From Caryophanales bacterium UBA5729 (GTDB lineage Bacteria; Bacillota_I; Bacilli_A; Izemoplasmatales; Hujiaoplasmataceae), in assembly GCA_002419505.1 (NCBI GenBank), contig DIGF01000026.1:1-15394 (forward strand): a stretch of 15,394 nt of DNA, written 5' to 3'. Position numbers and translations under genes: made by a program. Positions 13,811 to 15,394 of the stretch are shown here, in pieces (the stretch's first letter is position 1; every line of letters starts with the position of its first letter). The notes beneath the pieces are model-generated. The model did not search any database and had not been told where the DNA came from. It saw nothing but the letters and a program-made list of their open reading frames with translations.

Positions 13811-15310
13811 TTAGTAATTTTCCATATTGGCAAAAGCAACACAAGCTTTTAATGCTCTTTTCCAATTATGATATAGTTCGTTTCTTTTGTTTTCTGACAT
13901 ATTTGGCGTAAATTTTCTATCGACTATCCACTTCCCAGTGATTTCTTCCTTGGTCCAGATGCCAAGCCCAATCCCTGCTAAGTAACAAGCACCTAAAGCT
14001 GTGGTTTCATTAATTGAAGGTCGATAGATATTACAATTGAGGATATCTGATTGAAATTCCATTAAAAAATCATTTTTTGAAGCGCCACCGTCTACTCTTA
14101 AACTGCTTAATTTTATCTTGGCCTCTTGTTCCATCAATTCAACAACATCCTTGGTTTGATAAGCAATTGCTTCAAGTGCGGATCTAACTATATGATTCTT
14201 AGTAACCCCGCGAGTTAAACCAAAGAAACTGCCGCGTGCATCTTCTTCCCAATAAGGTGTGCCTAAACCGACAAATGCCGGTACGAAGTAAACTCCAAGA
14301 TTGCTTTTAGTTTTTCTTGCCATTGTTTCAGATTCAGCAGCTGTTTTGATGATTTCCAAACCATCTCTTAACCATTGAATCGCACTGCCAGCAACGAAGA
14401 TTGAACCTTCAAGGGCATATTCGACCTCTCCATTAATTCCCCAGGCAATGGTTGTTAACAGGCCTTTTTTGGAGTGTTTTGGTTCTTTGCCGGTGTTCAT
14501 TAACAAGAAGCAGCCGGTGCCATAAGTGTTTTTCACATCTCCTGGGTTAAAACAAGTTTGACCGAAGAGCGCAGCTTGTTGATCTCCAGCAATTCCGGAG
14601 ATCGGTACTTTAGCACCAAAAACACTCTCTTTAGTATACGCGCTAATCCCGCTAGAATCAACAACTTTAGGCAAAATATTCATCGGGATATCTAAAATTT
14701 TTAACAAGTCATCATCCCATTTAAGTTTATACACATCATAGATTAATGTTCTTGAGGCATTCGAGTAATCGGTTAGGTGGGCTTCGCCTTGCGTCAGTTT
14801 CCATATAAGCCAAGTATCAATCGTTCCAAAACAGAGATTGTTGGCGTTTGCCAAGTCTTTTGCTCCTTCAACATTATCTAGAATCCATTTAATTTTAGTT
14901 CCAGAAAAATAAGGGTTAATCAATAATCCGGTTTTTTCTTTAAATAGCTCTTGATGACCGGCGTTGATTAAACGGTCAGAGATTTCTTTAGTCTGAGATG
15001 ATTGCCAAACGATGGCTTTATAGATTGGTTTAGAGGTTTGCTTATTCCACATAACGGTTGTTTCTCTTTGATTGGTAATGCCGATACAACTAATGTCACT
15101 AGGTGTTAACTTAGCTTTCTTTAGTGCTTCATCGATACAAAAAACAACACTTTCCCATATTTCTTCAGGGTCGTGTAAAACATAGCCCGGTTTGGGAAAG
15201 TATTGTTTGAACTCTTTAGCATGAAAAGCAACGATCAATCCGTTTTCGTTAAAAATAATTACTCGAGATGAGGTTGTGCCTTGGTCAATTGCTAAAATAT
15301 ATTTTTTCAT
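13811..15310 (-). CDS. glpK: Glycerol kinase
   Basis: Phosphorylates glycerol to sn-glycerol-3-phosphate with ATP, feeding phospholipid synthesis and glycolysis. It is a FGGY-family kinase of about 499 residues with the normal landmarks (numbered from the first of two adjacent ATGs): DQGTTSSR (10-17), NQRETT (81-86) with glycerol-binding Arg83 and Glu84, Tyr135, GDQQAALFGQ (243-252) with catalytic Asp244, YGTGCFLLMNTG (264-275) and VDGGASKN (407-414). The second ATG (15310) has GGAGG at a five-base distance, the first only two, so the second is chosen. The segment at 226-233 (YTKESVFG) lacks the His found in the HFYG motif of Gram-positive enzymes activated by PTS phosphorylation. It precedes the DUF3137 gene by 10 bases. 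Confidence 0.96.
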   Translation of the reverse strand: MKKYILAIDQGTTSSRVIIFNENGLIVAFHAKEFKQYFPKPGYVLHDPEEIWESVVFCIDEALKKAKLTPSDISCIGITNQRETTVMWNKQTSKPIYKAIVWQSSQTKEISDRLINAGHQELFKEKTGLLINPYFSGTKIKWILDNVEGAKDLANANNLCFGTIDTWLIWKLTQGEAHLTDYSNASRTLIYDVYKLKWDDDLLKILDIPMNILPKVVDSSGISAYTKESVFGAKVPISGIAGDQQAALFGQTCFNPGDVKNTYGTGCFLLMNTGKEPKHSKKGLLTTIAWGINGEVEYALEGSIFVAGSAIQWLRDGLEIIKTAAESETMARKTKSNLGVYFVPAFVGLGTPYWEEDARGSFFGLTRGVTKNHIVRSALEAIAYQTKDVVELMEQEAKIKLSSLRVDGGASKNDFLMEFQSDILNCNIYRPSINETTALGACYLAGIGLGIWTKEEITGKWIVDRKFTPNMSENKRNELYHNWKRALKACVAFANMENY

Positions 15311-15326
15311 CATAACCTCCGAATTA

Positions 15327-15388
15327 ATTATATCAAATCAGGTTTAAAAATAAAATGTTAAATGATATAACCTGACTTTTGCAGTATA
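15327..15388 (-). promoter_or_regulatory. glpK upstream region with interleaved complementary segments
   Basis: The 84 bases upstream of glpK hold no gene. On the minus strand TCAGGTT (15369-15375) can pair with AACCTGA (15338-15344), and TTATATCA (15363-15370) with TGATATAA (15328-15335). The order makes the two pairings exclusive or pseudoknotted. Two -10-like boxes are seen: TATACT (15383-15388), with any -35 beyond the window, and TGATATAAT (15327-15335), which would leave almost no leader before the ribosome site. Which is used cannot be decided here. Confidence 0.35.
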
Positions 15389-15394
15389 GAGTTA

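Noticed and set aside
1..15394. Search for tRNA or rRNA genes, CRISPR arrays, insertion sequences and phage genes
   Set aside because: No cloverleaf-like segments, regularly spaced repeats, transposase-like proteins or terminal inverted repeats were noticed by eye; the window reads as chromosomal operons.

Overview
This is a low-GC, AT-rich bacterial window in which every supported gene lies on the minus strand. TGA is used as a real stop (the TetR-like gene, dfrA and the first chrA) and tryptophans are encoded by TGG, so the standard bacterial code applies. Purine-rich Shine-Dalgarno sites, TATAAT-type promoters and hairpin-plus-U-tract terminators point to a Firmicutes-type organism. The gene content (short SSB, LemA/DUF3137, paired half-size ChrA, YcxB-like protein) would suit an Acholeplasma/Izemoplasma-like member of the Mycoplasmatota or a close relative. 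That placement is inference; no rRNA or tRNA is present to confirm it.

Reading in the direction of transcription (right to left) there are four units. (1) 15310-12319: glycerol kinase glpK, a DUF3137 membrane protein and lemA, ending at a hairpin terminator at 12248-12278. (2) 12135-11800: a short single-strand DNA-binding protein with its own promoter and a terminator that overlaps its stop codon. (3) 11678-6931: a tight seven-gene run, thyA, dfrA, plsC, two half-size chromate-transporter-family genes, a PAP2 phosphatase and a YcxB-like protein, ending at a terminator at 6887-6918. It combines dTMP/folate synthesis, phosphatidate synthesis and hydrolysis, and ion transport. (4) 6811-44: a TetR-like regulator with a large extra C-terminal region, an ABC-2-like six-helix membrane protein, a GH36 alpha-galactosidase and a GH2 beta-galactosidase-like enzyme, all overlapping or within 15 bases of each other.

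Unit 4 is the most unusual part. The regulator has a normal TetR DNA-binding head. Its C-terminal part looks like a reduced ABC-type nucleotide-binding domain: there is a Walker-B-like strand ending in Asp, but no P-loop, no LSGGQ signature, no catalytic Glu and no switch His. Its start codon overlaps nothing, but its stop overlaps the start of a membrane protein that resembles an ABC-2 permease and has no ATPase partner in this window. A 30-bp imperfect palindrome covers the predicted transcription start. The proposal is a regulator that docks on a membrane partner through a dead ATPase-like domain and controls two cytoplasmic galactosidases. This is a hypothesis from motif reading only.

Other points worth checking are a strong Shine-Dalgarno site 28 bases upstream of the thyA ATG with a hairpin in between, a dihydrofolate reductase with Val at the usual Arg44 position, interleaved complementary segments upstream of glpK, and a plus-strand terminator whose loop and stem overlap the last codons of the GH2 gene, implying a convergent neighbour just off the left edge.
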